This document shows, piece by piece, positions 44,759 to 55,204 of a DNA stretch of 64,000 bases; positions within the stretch are counted from its first letter, which is position 1, and each line of letters opens with the position of its first letter. The DNA is from Erwinia sp. JUb26 (GTDB lineage Bacteria > Pseudomonadota > Gammaproteobacteria > Enterobacterales > Enterobacteriaceae), in the NCBI RefSeq assembly GCF_003751505.1, contig NZ_RJVB01000001.1, positions 746,027 to 810,026 on the forward strand. Reading direction: 5' to 3'. The position numbers and the translations under genes were made by a program. The notes beneath the pieces were generated by a model. That model was given only the letters and a program-made list of their open reading frames with translations, did not search any database and was not told where the DNA came from.

Positions 44759-45205
44759 TTATGACTTGCCGATCAGCAGCGACACCAGCCCGGCAGCAAT
44801 CAGCGGGCCGACCGGCACACCACGGAATAATGACACGCCGATAATGGTGCCGATCAGCAGTCCACCGACGATAGTGGGCTGGCTGCTCATCAGTGAAACG
44901 CCGCGTCCCCCCACCCAGGAAACAAAAATTCCGATGGCAATCGCCAGCAGCGATTTCCAGTGCAGGAAAGAGTGCAGCAGCGTGCTGGAGGGCAGTGAAC
45001 CGCTGGCAATCGGGGCCATAACGCCGATCGTCAGGATGATAATCCCGACGGTAACGCCCTGCTTTTCTATCCACGGAAACGTCTGCTGCAGCGGCGTCAG
45101 ACGAATGGCAACCAGCACCAGCAGAGCGATGGTCACGGTCAGGTTATGGCTGAAATAACTGAGGGCAGCGAGGAACAGCAGGATCACTAATGACAAATCG
45201 AACAT
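44759..45205 (-). CDS. yeaL: UPF0756/DUF441 membrane protein YeaL
   Basis: 148 residues, identical in length to E. coli YeaL. Four or five membrane segments: [15 protein letters not shown] at the start, [47 protein letters not shown] and the C-terminal [16 protein letters not shown]. The [15 protein letters not shown] segment is typical. Inner membrane; function unknown. Lies between the AraC-type regulator and the hypothetical gene on the same strand. Confidence 0.92.
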   Translation of the reverse strand: MFDLSLVILLFLAALSYFSHNLTVTIALLVLVAIRLTPLQQTFPWIEKQGVTVGIIILTIGVMAPIASGSLPSSTLLHSFLHWKSLLAIAIGIFVSWVGGRGVSLMSSQPTIVGGLLIGTIIGVSLFRGVPVGPLIAAGLVSLLIGKS

Positions 45206-45276
45206 ATTTATTTCCCGGACGACAAAATCGGTTGCAGCATATTGTTATCCCAGCATAAACATTTTTTTCACATCCT

Positions 45277-46203
45277 CTACTTTTTTTTCCCGACAACCGC
45301 ACTGGCCTGGCGTCCAAAATAACGAAAGAAGGCCACACTAAAGTTATTGGCGTGACGATAACCCACCTGCCATCCCGCCTGCGCCACCTGATAGCCCTGC
45401 TCCAGCAGGCGGTGCGCCTTTTCCATGCGCAGTTGCAGCAGCATCTGGCCGGGCGTGGTATTGAAGCGCTGGTGAAAGCCCTGCTTCAGCTTGTAGTCGC
45501 TCAGCCCCACCGCCATCGCCAGCGTACTTAACGAAAAGGGTTCATCAAGATGGGCCAACATCCACTCGCGGGCCTGTTCGAGTTGCCGATCGTCCCTGGG
45601 GTGCAGCGGCCTGACCTTCACCTCTTCCACTAAATGCCGCTGCTGGGCCAGCAGGTTCAGCGCGTGGATTTGCCGCATCAGCGCGTCATCCGCGCCCTGC
45701 GTGAACTGCTTCAGCAGCGCTCCAGTGGCGCGGCTGTAGGGAGTGAATGCGTGATTGACCACGCGCCCGGTGGCAAACAGCCTGTCGCTGACCGCCTGCC
45801 CCAGATAGTGGGTGACGCTGTCGGCGCTCAGCAGCAGGCGCAGCTGGCTGACCTGTTCCCCTGCCCGATAACGGCGCTCCCCCCGGCTGCCGTGAAAGCT
45901 GGTAACGGTAAGCTGGCCGGCAGTGAAGTCGGTTTCGCTGCCGTCCCGCCCGCGAAACTGCGAATGCCCGGCCATGCCAAAGGTCAGCACCAGCATCGGG
46001 CGGTCGTGCGGGTTACAGGTTTCCTCGATCAGGGGCCGCACCGGCAGATAGTCGGAGCAAACGACGGTAAAGCCTTCGGCCACCGGATTAAAGCGCGACA
46101 GGCACGGGCCCACGGTGGCGGGCAGCGAGCGCAGATTACCCTGCTGTTCGGCATCCGCCGCCGTCAGCCGGTAGCTTTGTGTCCCCTGAAAAGCCTGAAT
46201 CAT
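45277..46203 (-). CDS. AraC-family regulator, PchR-like
   Basis: 308 residues from the ATG at 46203; a GTG at 46233 would add ten residues. The N-terminal half resembles siderophore-sensing regulators. The C-terminal AraC domain covers about 215-305 (SLSTLAMAVGLSDYKLKQGFHQRFNTTPGQML, read in two helices, and VGYRHANNFSVAFFRYFGR). Divergent from a TonB receptor operon with a Fur-like site in between, the PchR/FptA arrangement: the regulator would activate receptor synthesis when the ferric siderophore is present. Confidence 0.85.
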   Translation of the reverse strand: MIQAFQGTQSYRLTAADAEQQGNLRSLPATVGPCLSRFNPVAEGFTVVCSDYLPVRPLIEETCNPHDRPMLVLTFGMAGHSQFRGRDGSETDFTAGQLTVTSFHGSRGERRYRAGEQVSQLRLLLSADSVTHYLGQAVSDRLFATGRVVNHAFTPYSRATGALLKQFTQGADDALMRQIHALNLLAQQRHLVEEVKVRPLHPRDDRQLEQAREWMLAHLDEPFSLSTLAMAVGLSDYKLKQGFHQRFNTTPGQMLLQLRMEKAHRLLEQGYQVAQAGWQVGYRHANNFSVAFFRYFGRQASAVVGKKK

Positions 46204-46251
46204 TACCGTCACCGTTTCGCAGACTAAATTCACCGCCCCGCATATAAACGA

Positions 46252-46270
46252 GGATAATAAGCATTCTCAT
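46252..46270. promoter_or_regulatory. Fur-like box upstream of the siderophore receptor operon
   Basis: GATAATAAGCATTCTCATC matches the 19-bp Fur consensus at 13 positions. It lies between the divergent AraC regulator and receptor genes, about 55 bases before the receptor start. Confidence 0.6.
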
Positions 46271-46324
46271 CCATAGATATCATAGTTGCTGACCCTGCGC
46301 TATCGACAAACGATGAGGATGAGA

Positions 46325-48295
46325 ATGGTAAGACCTTACTGGGGCCTCCTGCTGGCCGCCCCCGGCATGACGGCAATCGCCGCCGACGTGCAGAATAATG
46401 AGATGGTGGTGACCGCCACTAAAACCGAACTGCCCGCCGTGCAGGTTCCGGCATCGCTTTCCGTGTTATACGGCGAGGATCTTGAAGAGCGCCATGTGGA
46501 CAGCGTCAGCCAGCTGGCGGCAATGACGCCCGGCATGGCGTTTCAGCCCTGGGGACAGGCCGGGACTAACCTTGCGGTGGTGCGCGGCGTGACCGGCAGC
46601 GGCAGCGGATTTAATTCGGCGATGCTGCTGAGCGAAGACGGCGTGCCGCTGCTGGCCGGACAGGGGTTTGATAATAACTTCCTTGATGTGGACCGGGTGG
46701 AGATCCTGCGCGGGCCGCAGTCGTCGCTCTACGGCCGCAATGCCGAAGTCGGGGTGATCAACGTGGTCACCCGCACACCGGATAATCTCCAGCGTGGTGA
46801 AATTACCGCCATTGCCGGTAGCCGCCAGCGCCAGCAGGTGCGCGGCAGTTTCAGCACTCCGCTGGTTGAAGATCGCCTGTATGCCGCCGTGGCGGGCGAA
46901 TGGAAATCGCAAAACGGCTACGTCGATAACACCACCACCGGCGGCAGGGCCGACGATCGCGAGCGCAACAACGCGCGTATTGTGCTGCGCTGGACGCCGA
47001 ACGACGCTGACGATGTCCGCCTGCGCTACAGCCAGCAGCGCTATCACGACGGCGGCTCGCAGTGGGGACCGGCTGCCAGCCGCGACAGAAAAGTCGCCAG
47101 CGGCAGCGACTCCTGGAACCACTCGCAGGCCAGCGTGGTGTCTCTCGACTATCGTCATCTGCTGTCAAACGGCTGGCAGTTCCGCTCGATCAGCGCCCGC
47201 ACCGAGATCCTCGACCGTATTCAGCAGGATACCGATTTCACCGCGGCGGATACGCTGCGCATGCAGCGCGATAATCGATTCACCACCCTCTCGCAGGAAT
47301 TTCGTCTGCAGGGCGAGGGCAATAATCATCACTGGCTGACCGGGCTGTACCTCGATCGCGACGACAACGATTACCGCTTTGTGCAAAAGCTGCCGATGAT
47401 GTCCACCGAAATGCGTAACGCCCAGCGCGGCAATACGCAGGCGCTGTTCGGTGAATGGACGCAGATGCTGGGCGGGCCGTGGAGCGTAACGCTGGGAGGA
47501 CGCATCGAGCGCAGCGAAATTGAAATGTCACCAACGGGCATGGATAAACGCAGCAGCAGCTGGCACAACGTCTCGCCGAAAATCACCGTGCAGTATCAGT
47601 GGCAGCCCGACCTGCAAAGCTATGCCAGCTACAGCCAGGGCTACCGCGCCGGTGGCTACAACCTGTTTTCACCGGCCACCGACTATTTCCGCTATAACCC
47701 GGAGAAAGTGCATTCCTGGGAGCTGGGGGTAAAAGGCCTTTCCGACGATCGCCGCCTGCGCTACAGCAGTTCGGTCTATCTGATGGATATCGACGATATG
47801 CAGGTGCAGCAGGTGGTGCAGGCCGGAGTGGTGTACATCAACAACGCGGCCAAAGCCCGCTCCACCGGCTGGGAACTGGAGGCGGATTACAGCCTGCTGC
47901 CTGAACTGCGTCTGCAGGGTTCACTCGGTCTCAACCATACCCGCTTCGATAACTATCGCGACGGCAGCAACGACTATGCCGGTAATCACAACACCTTCGC
48001 CCCGGACGCCACCGCCAGCCTGGGGCTGCGCTACGAACACGCCAGCGGCGCGTACGGCCTGTTGCAGTGGCACGGAGCCAGCCACAGCTTCCTCGACGCC
48101 GGCAATCAGTATCGCCAGGCCGGTTACGGCGTGGTGGATATGACCCTCGGCTACGCCTGGCGCGATCTCGACATTTCGCTGTTCGTCGATAACCTGACCG
48201 ATAAAGAGTATGACGCCGTGGGCTACCTGAGCGGCAGCGTACGCATTTACAGCCCGCCGCGTGAACTCGGCCTGAAAGTGAGCTACAAACTATGA
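46325..48295 (+). CDS. TonB-dependent siderophore receptor (FyuA/pesticin-type)
   Basis: 656 residues from the ATG behind GAGGATGAGA; an ATG four codons earlier is equally open. Signal peptide to about AIAA near residue 20, TonB box NEMVVTATK near 26, plug with GMAFQPWGQAGTNLAVVRGV and VEILRGPQSSLYGRNAEVGVINVV (split by the plug loop), then a beta barrel ending LGLKVSYKL. The last residue is Leu, not the usual aromatic. Overlaps the next gene by 4 bases (ATGA). Likely imports a ferric siderophore made by other microbes, since no biosynthesis genes are seen. Confidence 0.88.
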   Translation: MVRPYWGLLLAAPGMTAIAADVQNNEMVVTATKTELPAVQVPASLSVLYGEDLEERHVDSVSQLAAMTPGMAFQPWGQAGTNLAVVRGVTGSGSGFNSAMLLSEDGVPLLAGQGFDNNFLDVDRVEILRGPQSSLYGRNAEVGVINVVTRTPDNLQRGEITAIAGSRQRQQVRGSFSTPLVEDRLYAAVAGEWKSQNGYVDNTTTGGRADDRERNNARIVLRWTPNDADDVRLRYSQQRYHDGGSQWGPAASRDRKVASGSDSWNHSQASVVSLDYRHLLSNGWQFRSISARTEILDRIQQDTDFTAADTLRMQRDNRFTTLSQEFRLQGEGNNHHWLTGLYLDRDDNDYRFVQKLPMMSTEMRNAQRGNTQALFGEWTQMLGGPWSVTLGGRIERSEIEMSPTGMDKRSSSWHNVSPKITVQYQWQPDLQSYASYSQGYRAGGYNLFSPATDYFRYNPEKVHSWELGVKGLSDDRRLRYSSSVYLMDIDDMQVQQVVQAGVVYINNAAKARSTGWELEADYSLLPELRLQGSLGLNHTRFDNYRDGSNDYAGNHNTFAPDATASLGLRYEHASGAYGLLQWHGASHSFLDAGNQYRQAGYGVVDMTLGYAWRDLDISLFVDNLTDKEYDAVGYLSGSVRIYSPPRELGLKVSYKL

Positions 48296-49296
48296 CCTTT
48301 CCGATCGCCCTGATTGACCGTCTGGCCGCCGACAGCGTGCTGGCCGATAGCGTGCAGCTGGCGCTTGAACATCATCTTTTCGACCATTTGCAGGCATCAC
48401 TCAGCGCACGGCAGCTGGCAAAACGACTGAGCTGGCACGCCGATCCGACCGCCCATCTACTGGAGCTGCTGTGGAGTTTTCAGCTGCTGGAGCGGCAGCC
48501 GTTGGACGGATCGCTGTATTATCATACCGCGCCCGCCGTCCGCCCCTATCTGTGCCGGGACGGCGAACGCTATATGGGCGATGCGTGGCGCTATCGCCTG
48601 CAGGCGCTGCGTGGGTTTGGCCAGCAGCTGGCCGAAATGCTGAAACAGCCGCAGCCGGAATACAGTGAGCAGCTGCCGCACGATGCCGCCTGGGCCGCCG
48701 CGGCCGGGGGCCAAATCGCTCAGGAGCAGCGGGCGCTGACCGCCGATACCGCCTGCGCGATCGCCGCCACCGTTGCACGATTCAACCGCCCGGCCAGAAT
48801 GCTGGATATGGGCGGCGGACCGGGACTGGTGAGCGCGGCGCTGGCTCAGCGCTATCTGCAGCTGAGCGGCGTGGTACAAGATTTGCCGTTGACCGCCGGG
48901 GTGGCGCAGGGCCACCTCGTCGCGGCCGGAGTGGACGATCGCTTCAGCGCGGTCAGTGAACTGGCCGCCGACGATCGCTTCGATATTATCTGGTGCTCCT
49001 CTTTCCTGCACTTCGTTGCCGATCCGGCGCAGACGCTGGCAGAGTTGTATCAGCGGTTGAATCCGGGGGGCGTATTGATCAGTGCGCACGCACGTTTAGG
49101 TGACGATCCGCAGCAGGTCAGCCGGGTTCTGCCCTTCTTCCTGCCGCTGCTGATGCGCGGCAAGCACGTATTCCATCACGACCGGCTGATGCAGATGCTG
49201 ACCGACGCGGGCTTTCGCGTGGAGGATCGCGGTGAACAGCCGTTTCCGATGGCACCGCTGCACGTTCACTGTGCCTTTCGTGAGGAAAAATCGTGA
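48292..49296 (+). CDS. SAM-dependent methyltransferase in the siderophore uptake operon
   Basis: 334 residues. An N-terminal winged-helix-like dimer domain spans about 10-85 (LALEHHLFDHLQASLSARQLAKRL). The SAM-binding Rossmann domain spans about 165-300, with motif I MLDMGGGPGLVS near 167 and IIWCSSFLHFVADPAQTL near 232. Layout of class I O-methyltransferases (plant COMT/antibiotic type). Start overlaps the receptor stop by 4 bases, and its stop overlaps the carrier start by 4, so all three are coupled. A methyltransferase inside an uptake operon is unusual; its substrate may be the siderophore or a related phenolic. Confidence 0.85.
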   Translation: MTFPIALIDRLAADSVLADSVQLALEHHLFDHLQASLSARQLAKRLSWHADPTAHLLELLWSFQLLERQPLDGSLYYHTAPAVRPYLCRDGERYMGDAWRYRLQALRGFGQQLAEMLKQPQPEYSEQLPHDAAWAAAAGGQIAQEQRALTADTACAIAATVARFNRPARMLDMGGGPGLVSAALAQRYLQLSGVVQDLPLTAGVAQGHLVAAGVDDRFSAVSELAADDRFDIIWCSSFLHFVADPAQTLAELYQRLNPGGVLISAHARLGDDPQQVSRVLPFFLPLLMRGKHVFHHDRLMQMLTDAGFRVEDRGEQPFPMAPLHVHCAFREEKS

Positions 49297-50492
49297 ACCG
49301 CGCGCTGCTGCAGCTGATGTTTTTCTGGTTTAACGTCAGCCTGACGCTGCCGGTGACCTGGCTGATGCTCGGCCTGCCGTTGATCCTGCATCAGCAGGGC
49401 TGGAGCGGCCAGCAGCTGGGGCTGTTTCAGCTGGCGGCGCTGCCTGCGGTAATCAAACTGTGGCTGGCGCTGCCGGTGGAACGGGCACGGCTGTTTCGTC
49501 AGCGCTACAAAAGCTGGGGAAGCCTGCTCTGGCTCGGGCTGGCGCTGCTGTTTGCCCTGCTCAGCCAGTTCGATTTGCAGCAGAACAAAAGCCTGCTGTT
49601 TGTTCTGCTGCTGTGCTGTAGCCTGCTGCTAGCCTGGTGCGACGTGCCGGTCAACGCGCTGGCAATTGCGCTGTTTCACGACGGTGAGCAGGCGCGTGCC
49701 GGTAGCGTGCGTGCCGCCGCACTGTTTACCGGCGCGGTGGGCGGCAGCGGCATTATGCTGCTGCTCTGGCAGCATTACGGCTGGGCGCTGCCCTGCCTGC
49801 TGATGAGTGCCGCCGCCCTGATCTGCGCCCTGCTGCTGAGGCTGCTGCCGGAACCGCCCGCCGGAGCGTATCGCCGTAGCGAGATGCTGGGCTTTTTCCG
49901 CCAGCCGGGAGGAAAAGGCTGGTATCCGCTCTGCGTGCTGGCGTTTCCCTTCCTCGGCAGCGGCTGGCTGTGGCTGAAACCGCTACTGCTGGATGCCGGG
50001 CTTCCGATGCAGCAGGTGATTATGTGGGTGGGCGTGGGCGGCAGCATGACCGGCGCGCTGGTCAGCCTGGTGGGCGCGCGCTGGCTGAATCGCAGTAATG
50101 CCAGTTCGGCGTTGCCGGGCTGGTTGTTGTTTGCCGGGCTGTCGCTGCTGTTGCTGGCGGCAGGCGTATCGCTGAAGCTTTCCGCCGCCCTGCTGCTGGC
50201 GATCTCCACGCTGATGGCCTGTGCCATCGGCGGCCTGTCGGCGCTGATGTTTATGCTGATGTTTATGCTGATGATGGCATTCAGCCGGGCGGAAAACCGG
50301 GCGGTCGATTACGGTATTCAGGCCAGCCTGTTCACCCTGTCGCGGCTGAGCGTTCCGCTGTTTAGCGGCCTGCTGCTTGATCGCTTTGGCGGCGGTGTGA
50401 TGCTGACGGTGCTGGCACTCTGTACGCTGGCGGTGGCGCTGTATGCCTGGCTGCAAAGGCGGGTTATTGCGGCCAGGCTGTTACCGTCGTAA
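49293..50492 (+). CDS. MFS carrier, RhtX/FptX-like siderophore transporter
   Basis: 399 residues, GTG start overlapping the methyltransferase stop (GTGA). About twelve membrane helices: FFWFNVSLTLPVTWLMLGLPLIL at the N-terminus, DVPVNALAIALF near 125, and a 12-base direct repeat encoding the MFMLMFMLM stretch near 320. RhtX/FptX are single-protein inner-membrane permeases that take up siderophores such as rhizobactin or pyochelin without an ABC transporter. Context with a PchR-like regulator and TonB receptor supports this role. Abuts the convergent racemase-like gene with no gap. Confidence 0.8.
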   Translation: MNRALLQLMFFWFNVSLTLPVTWLMLGLPLILHQQGWSGQQLGLFQLAALPAVIKLWLALPVERARLFRQRYKSWGSLLWLGLALLFALLSQFDLQQNKSLLFVLLLCCSLLLAWCDVPVNALAIALFHDGEQARAGSVRAAALFTGAVGGSGIMLLLWQHYGWALPCLLMSAAALICALLLRLLPEPPAGAYRRSEMLGFFRQPGGKGWYPLCVLAFPFLGSGWLWLKPLLLDAGLPMQQVIMWVGVGGSMTGALVSLVGARWLNRSNASSALPGWLLFAGLSLLLLAAGVSLKLSAALLLAISTLMACAIGGLSALMFMLMFMLMMAFSRAENRAVDYGIQASLFTLSRLSVPLFSGLLLDRFGGGVMLTVLALCTLAVALYAWLQRRVIAARLLPS

Positions 50493-51125
50493 TCAGACCA
50501 GGCTGTCGATCGCGGCCTGCAGGCTGACCTGCGGGCCGCTCAGCACCGACAGCGTGGTGTGGATCAGCTTTTCGGCGCCGCTCATGGAAGCCTGAGCCAG
50601 CACGATGCAGCCAAGCGCACATTCTGGTCGCTCACGAATATAATCGGCAATAACCTGATGATATCCGGCGATATCCCCCTGATTGAACCACGCCCACGCG
50701 CGCGGGATCAGCTCCACCACCAGGCGTTCACCCGGAATAAAAGCGCTGAACAGGCGCGTGGTGGATTCCAGCGTCGAACTGGCGGTGCACAGCACCAGGA
50801 CGGTGCCGTGATAGCGCGAAGACACTTTCGCCAGCGTCGCATCGATCCGCAGCACCGGCTTGCTGAACTCGGTTTCAAAGGCCGCCACGCCCAGTGTGGT
50901 GCAGGTAACAATCACCACGTCGGACTGTTCGCACAGCTCGCTGATAGCCTGCCGGGTGGCGGCAGTAATGTCCGGCGTCACTTCATTTTGCGCAACCGCG
51001 CGCTCAAACAGTTCACTTTCCACCCGATGCAGCAGCTCAACGTCCGGGTAATCCAGCGCCAGCAGCGCCTGTTCGAACACCTCGATATTACTTCTGGCCG
51101 CATGCAGGCAGGCGACAATGGCCAT
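50493..51125 (-). CDS. Asp/Glu racemase superfamily protein
   Basis: 210 residues. The two cysteine-loop regions of the superfamily are visible: VVIVTCTTLGVAAFE near residue 71 carries the first nucleophile Cys; at the second, GCIVLAQASMSGAE near 170, an Ala/Gln stretch replaces the usual Cys-Thr. The missing second Cys argues against a true racemase and for a decarboxylase or isomerase-like member. Downstream of dcp on the same strand (53-base gap). Exact role unknown. Confidence 0.7.
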   Translation of the reverse strand: MAIVACLHAARSNIEVFEQALLALDYPDVELLHRVESELFERAVAQNEVTPDITAATRQAISELCEQSDVVIVTCTTLGVAAFETEFSKPVLRIDATLAKVSSRYHGTVLVLCTASSTLESTTRLFSAFIPGERLVVELIPRAWAWFNQGDIAGYHQVIADYIRERPECALGCIVLAQASMSGAEKLIHTTLSVLSGPQVSLQAAIDSLV

Positions 51126-51178
51126 ATTTCCCTCCGGGGATTAAAGTGGCGGCACTGTTTGCGCCGCCGTTGCGGGCG

Positions 51179-53227
51179 CTATTTCAGCCCGCGATGATGC
51201 AGCATCGGTTCGATTTTCGGCTCACGTTCCAGCCAGCGGTGGAACAACTGCTGTAAATCGCGGCTGTTGCCGCGCGAGAGGATCATCTCGCGGAAGCGCT
51301 GGCCGTTTTCAGCGGTCAGGCCGCCGTGTTCTTCAAACCAGGCATAGCCGTCGTCCGCCAGCATCTGCGTCCACAGATAAGCATAGTAACCGGCGGCATA
51401 GCCGTTGCCCCAAATGTGCTGGAAATAACTGGAACGATAGCGCGGCGGTACCGCAGGCAGATCCAGCCCTTCCTGCTGCAGCGCCCGCTGCTCAATTACC
51501 TCAGCCTGCTGCAGCGGTTCATCCGCCGCCAGCAGATGCCAGTGCTGGTCGAGCAGCGCCGCCGCCAGCAGCTCGCTCATATCGTAGCCTTTATTGAATT
51601 TGCTGGCGGCCTGCATCCGCTCGCGCAGAGCGGCGGGCATCGGTTCACCGGTCTGATAGTGGCGGGCGTAATGGTTAAACACCTGGTTATTGCTGGCCCA
51701 GTGCTCGTTAATCTGCGACGGGAACTCCACGAAGTCGCGCGGCGTATTGGTGCCGGACAGGCTGGCATAGCGCTGTTCGGCAAAGATGCCGTGCAGGGCG
51801 TGGCCAAACTCGTGGAACAGCGTGATGACATCATCCCACGAGAGCAGCGCCGGGTGCCCTTCTGCCGGTTTCGTGTAGTTGGCGACGTTGTAAATCACCG
51901 GCTTAGTACCCAGCAGGGTCGACTGCTCTACGAAATTGCCCATCCACGCGCCGCCGCCCTTGTTATCCCGGCGGAACCAGTCGGTGTAGAACAGCGCCAG
52001 CGGACTGCCGTCCTTATCCAGCACCTCGTAGACCTTGACGTCGGGATGGTAAACCGGGATATCCGTGCGCACCTGAAAGAAGATGCCGAACAGTTCGGTT
52101 GCGGCATAGAACACGCCGTTTTCCAGCACGCTGTTCAGTTCGAAGTAGGGATTGAGCTGCGCGTCATCAAGATCGTACTGCTCGCGCCGTACCTGCTCGG
52201 CGTAGTACAGCCAGTCCCACGGTGCGAGGTTAAAGCCGCCGTTCTGGCGGGCAATAACTTGCTGGATATCGTCGGCTTCACGCTTCGCCCGATTGCGGGA
52301 TGCCGGCACAATCTGCCGCATAAATTCCAGCGCGGCCTGCGGGGTTTTCGCCATCTGGTCCTGCATTTTCCACGCGGAAAAGCTGTCGAAACCCAGTAGT
52401 TTTGCCTGCTGAGCACGCACTTGCGCCAGTCGGGAAATCACCTCGCGCGTATCGTTTTCGTCGCCCTTTTCCGCCCGGATCCAGGCGGCGTTAAACAGCG
52501 CCTGACGGAAACTGCGGTCGTCGATGGACTGCAGCGCGGGCTGCTGCGTGGTGTTTTGTAGCGCCAGCAGCCACTGAGCAGGCAGGCCGCGCGCTGCCGC
52601 CGCCGCGCTGGCGACGGCAATTTCCGCTTCGCTCAGTCCGGCAAGCTGCGAGCTATCGGTCACGGCCAGGCCCCCGGCTTTGGTGGCGGCCAGCAGCCGA
52701 CGGGTAAAGCGGCTGCTGAGCGTTGCCGATTCCTGATTCAGCGCCTTTAGCGCTGTTTTGTCGGCGTCACTGAGCGTCGCCCCGGCCAGCTGAAACGACT
52801 GCCGGGTGACCTCAACTAGCCGTAACGATTCTGCATCCAGAGGCAGCTGCTGGCGCTGGTGATAGACGGCATCCAGCCGGGTGAAGAGCGCGGCGTTCAG
52901 GTGAATTTCATCATCCAGCGCGGCCAGCTTCGGTGAAATATCCTCGTCCAGCGCCTGTAGCGCCTCGCTGGTGTTCCCGGCGGTCATTGCGCTGAATACG
53001 CTGTAGACCCGGCGCAGGCTCCCACCGCTCTGTTCCAGCGCCAGATACGTGTTACTGAAATCGGCCGGAGCAGGATTGGCGGCAATCTCCGCGATCTCCG
53101 CGCGCTTCTGCTCAATCGCACTTTCCAGCACGGTGCGGTAGTCGTCTTCAGTGATTCTATCGAAAGGCGGTGCCTGATAAGGCAGCGTACTGACCTGACT
53201 GAACGGGTTGACCTGGCGGGTGGACAT
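51179..53227 (-). CDS. dcp: Peptidyl-dipeptidase Dcp (M3 zinc metallopeptidase)
   Basis: 682 residues from the ATG behind AAGGAGAATCAGCCG; E. coli Dcp is 681. Removes C-terminal dipeptides from peptides; cytoplasm/periplasm. Zinc site LFHEFGHALHG near 470 (HExxH) with the downstream third-ligand Glu in FVEFPSQINEHW near 497. C-terminal motif GNGYAAGYYAYLWTQMLADDGYAWF (read in two parts) is typical of M3. In E. coli dcp adjoins ydfG; here guaD lies between them. Confidence 0.95.
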   Translation of the reverse strand: MSTRQVNPFSQVSTLPYQAPPFDRITEDDYRTVLESAIEQKRAEIAEIAANPAPADFSNTYLALEQSGGSLRRVYSVFSAMTAGNTSEALQALDEDISPKLAALDDEIHLNAALFTRLDAVYHQRQQLPLDAESLRLVEVTRQSFQLAGATLSDADKTALKALNQESATLSSRFTRRLLAATKAGGLAVTDSSQLAGLSEAEIAVASAAAAARGLPAQWLLALQNTTQQPALQSIDDRSFRQALFNAAWIRAEKGDENDTREVISRLAQVRAQQAKLLGFDSFSAWKMQDQMAKTPQAALEFMRQIVPASRNRAKREADDIQQVIARQNGGFNLAPWDWLYYAEQVRREQYDLDDAQLNPYFELNSVLENGVFYAATELFGIFFQVRTDIPVYHPDVKVYEVLDKDGSPLALFYTDWFRRDNKGGGAWMGNFVEQSTLLGTKPVIYNVANYTKPAEGHPALLSWDDVITLFHEFGHALHGIFAEQRYASLSGTNTPRDFVEFPSQINEHWASNNQVFNHYARHYQTGEPMPAALRERMQAASKFNKGYDMSELLAAALLDQHWHLLAADEPLQQAEVIEQRALQQEGLDLPAVPPRYRSSYFQHIWGNGYAAGYYAYLWTQMLADDGYAWFEEHGGLTAENGQRFREMILSRGNSRDLQQLFHRWLEREPKIEPMLHHRGLK

Positions 53228-53393
53228 CGGCTGATTCTCCTTGAACGATTCTGCCGCCAGCGGTGGCTCGCTGGCGTTCAGGGCCATTAATATGGCGTAA
53301 ATGGCGGATTGAGTACGCCCTCAAGAATAAACATGCCGCCGCGCAGGAAGCAATGCCTTCCTGCCCGCTGGAACCTGCTATTTATGGATTAAG

Positions 53394-54725
<1,332 letters not shown>

Positions 54726-55204
54726 AATAATTCCTTAAAGCACGGCGGAAAATCCGTCCCGAAATAACGGGAGTTGTGCTGGTTAGTGATAAACGATCGG
54801 CGTGACTGTTCTGTTGCACAGAAAACCATCCTGGTGTTTTGCAATAACCGTACCAGCAGGTAATAATTAAATTACTCATACAAATCAGTAACATGTATTA
54901 ATTTCGGCCATATTTTAAGGCTTCAGTAAAATATAAACGACAGGCAACCGTTTGCTATTTCACGCGCAAACGGTTGCCTGTTTGTACAAATATTTTTATT
55001 CGCGTGCTGTGATTAATCCGGCTGCGCGATGGCACCGTAATAACGCAAAATTTGTGAGTCGCGCACCACACCGGTGCAACATTTTCTTATTAATCATAAC
55101 CATTCGCTTCTTATCACTCCCGCCGTGAGATGGTATGGTGATCGCCGCTGCATGGTGGAATTTTCCGGGTGATGAAGCCCAATTTTGTGTTGAGGAACAG
55201 TGAG
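54726..55204. other. Divergent intergenic region of guaD and ydfG with a long inverted repeat
   Basis: 479 bases. The central element is a 16-bp perfect hairpin (54940-54955 with 54966-54981, loop 10 bases), containing CAACCGTTTGC and its complement. A second small hairpin, GCACC-ACACC-GGTGC, lies near 55063-55077. The left half is AT-rich and likely holds the guaD promoter. No gene seen. Confidence 0.5.
54940..54981. repeat. 16-bp perfect inverted repeat
   Basis: Arms ACAGGCAACCGTTTGC and GCAAACGGTTGCCTGT flank a 10-base loop. GCAAACG resembles half a PurR site, which would suit the purine gene guaD. It lies about 215 bases from guaD and 224 from ydfG. Could be an operator, a terminator of an unseen small RNA, or a mobile-element trace. 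Confidence 0.7.

Noticed and set aside
54726-54940. Possible purine riboswitch upstream of guaD
   Set aside because: Could not recognise the conserved three-way junction core; no stem pattern fits.
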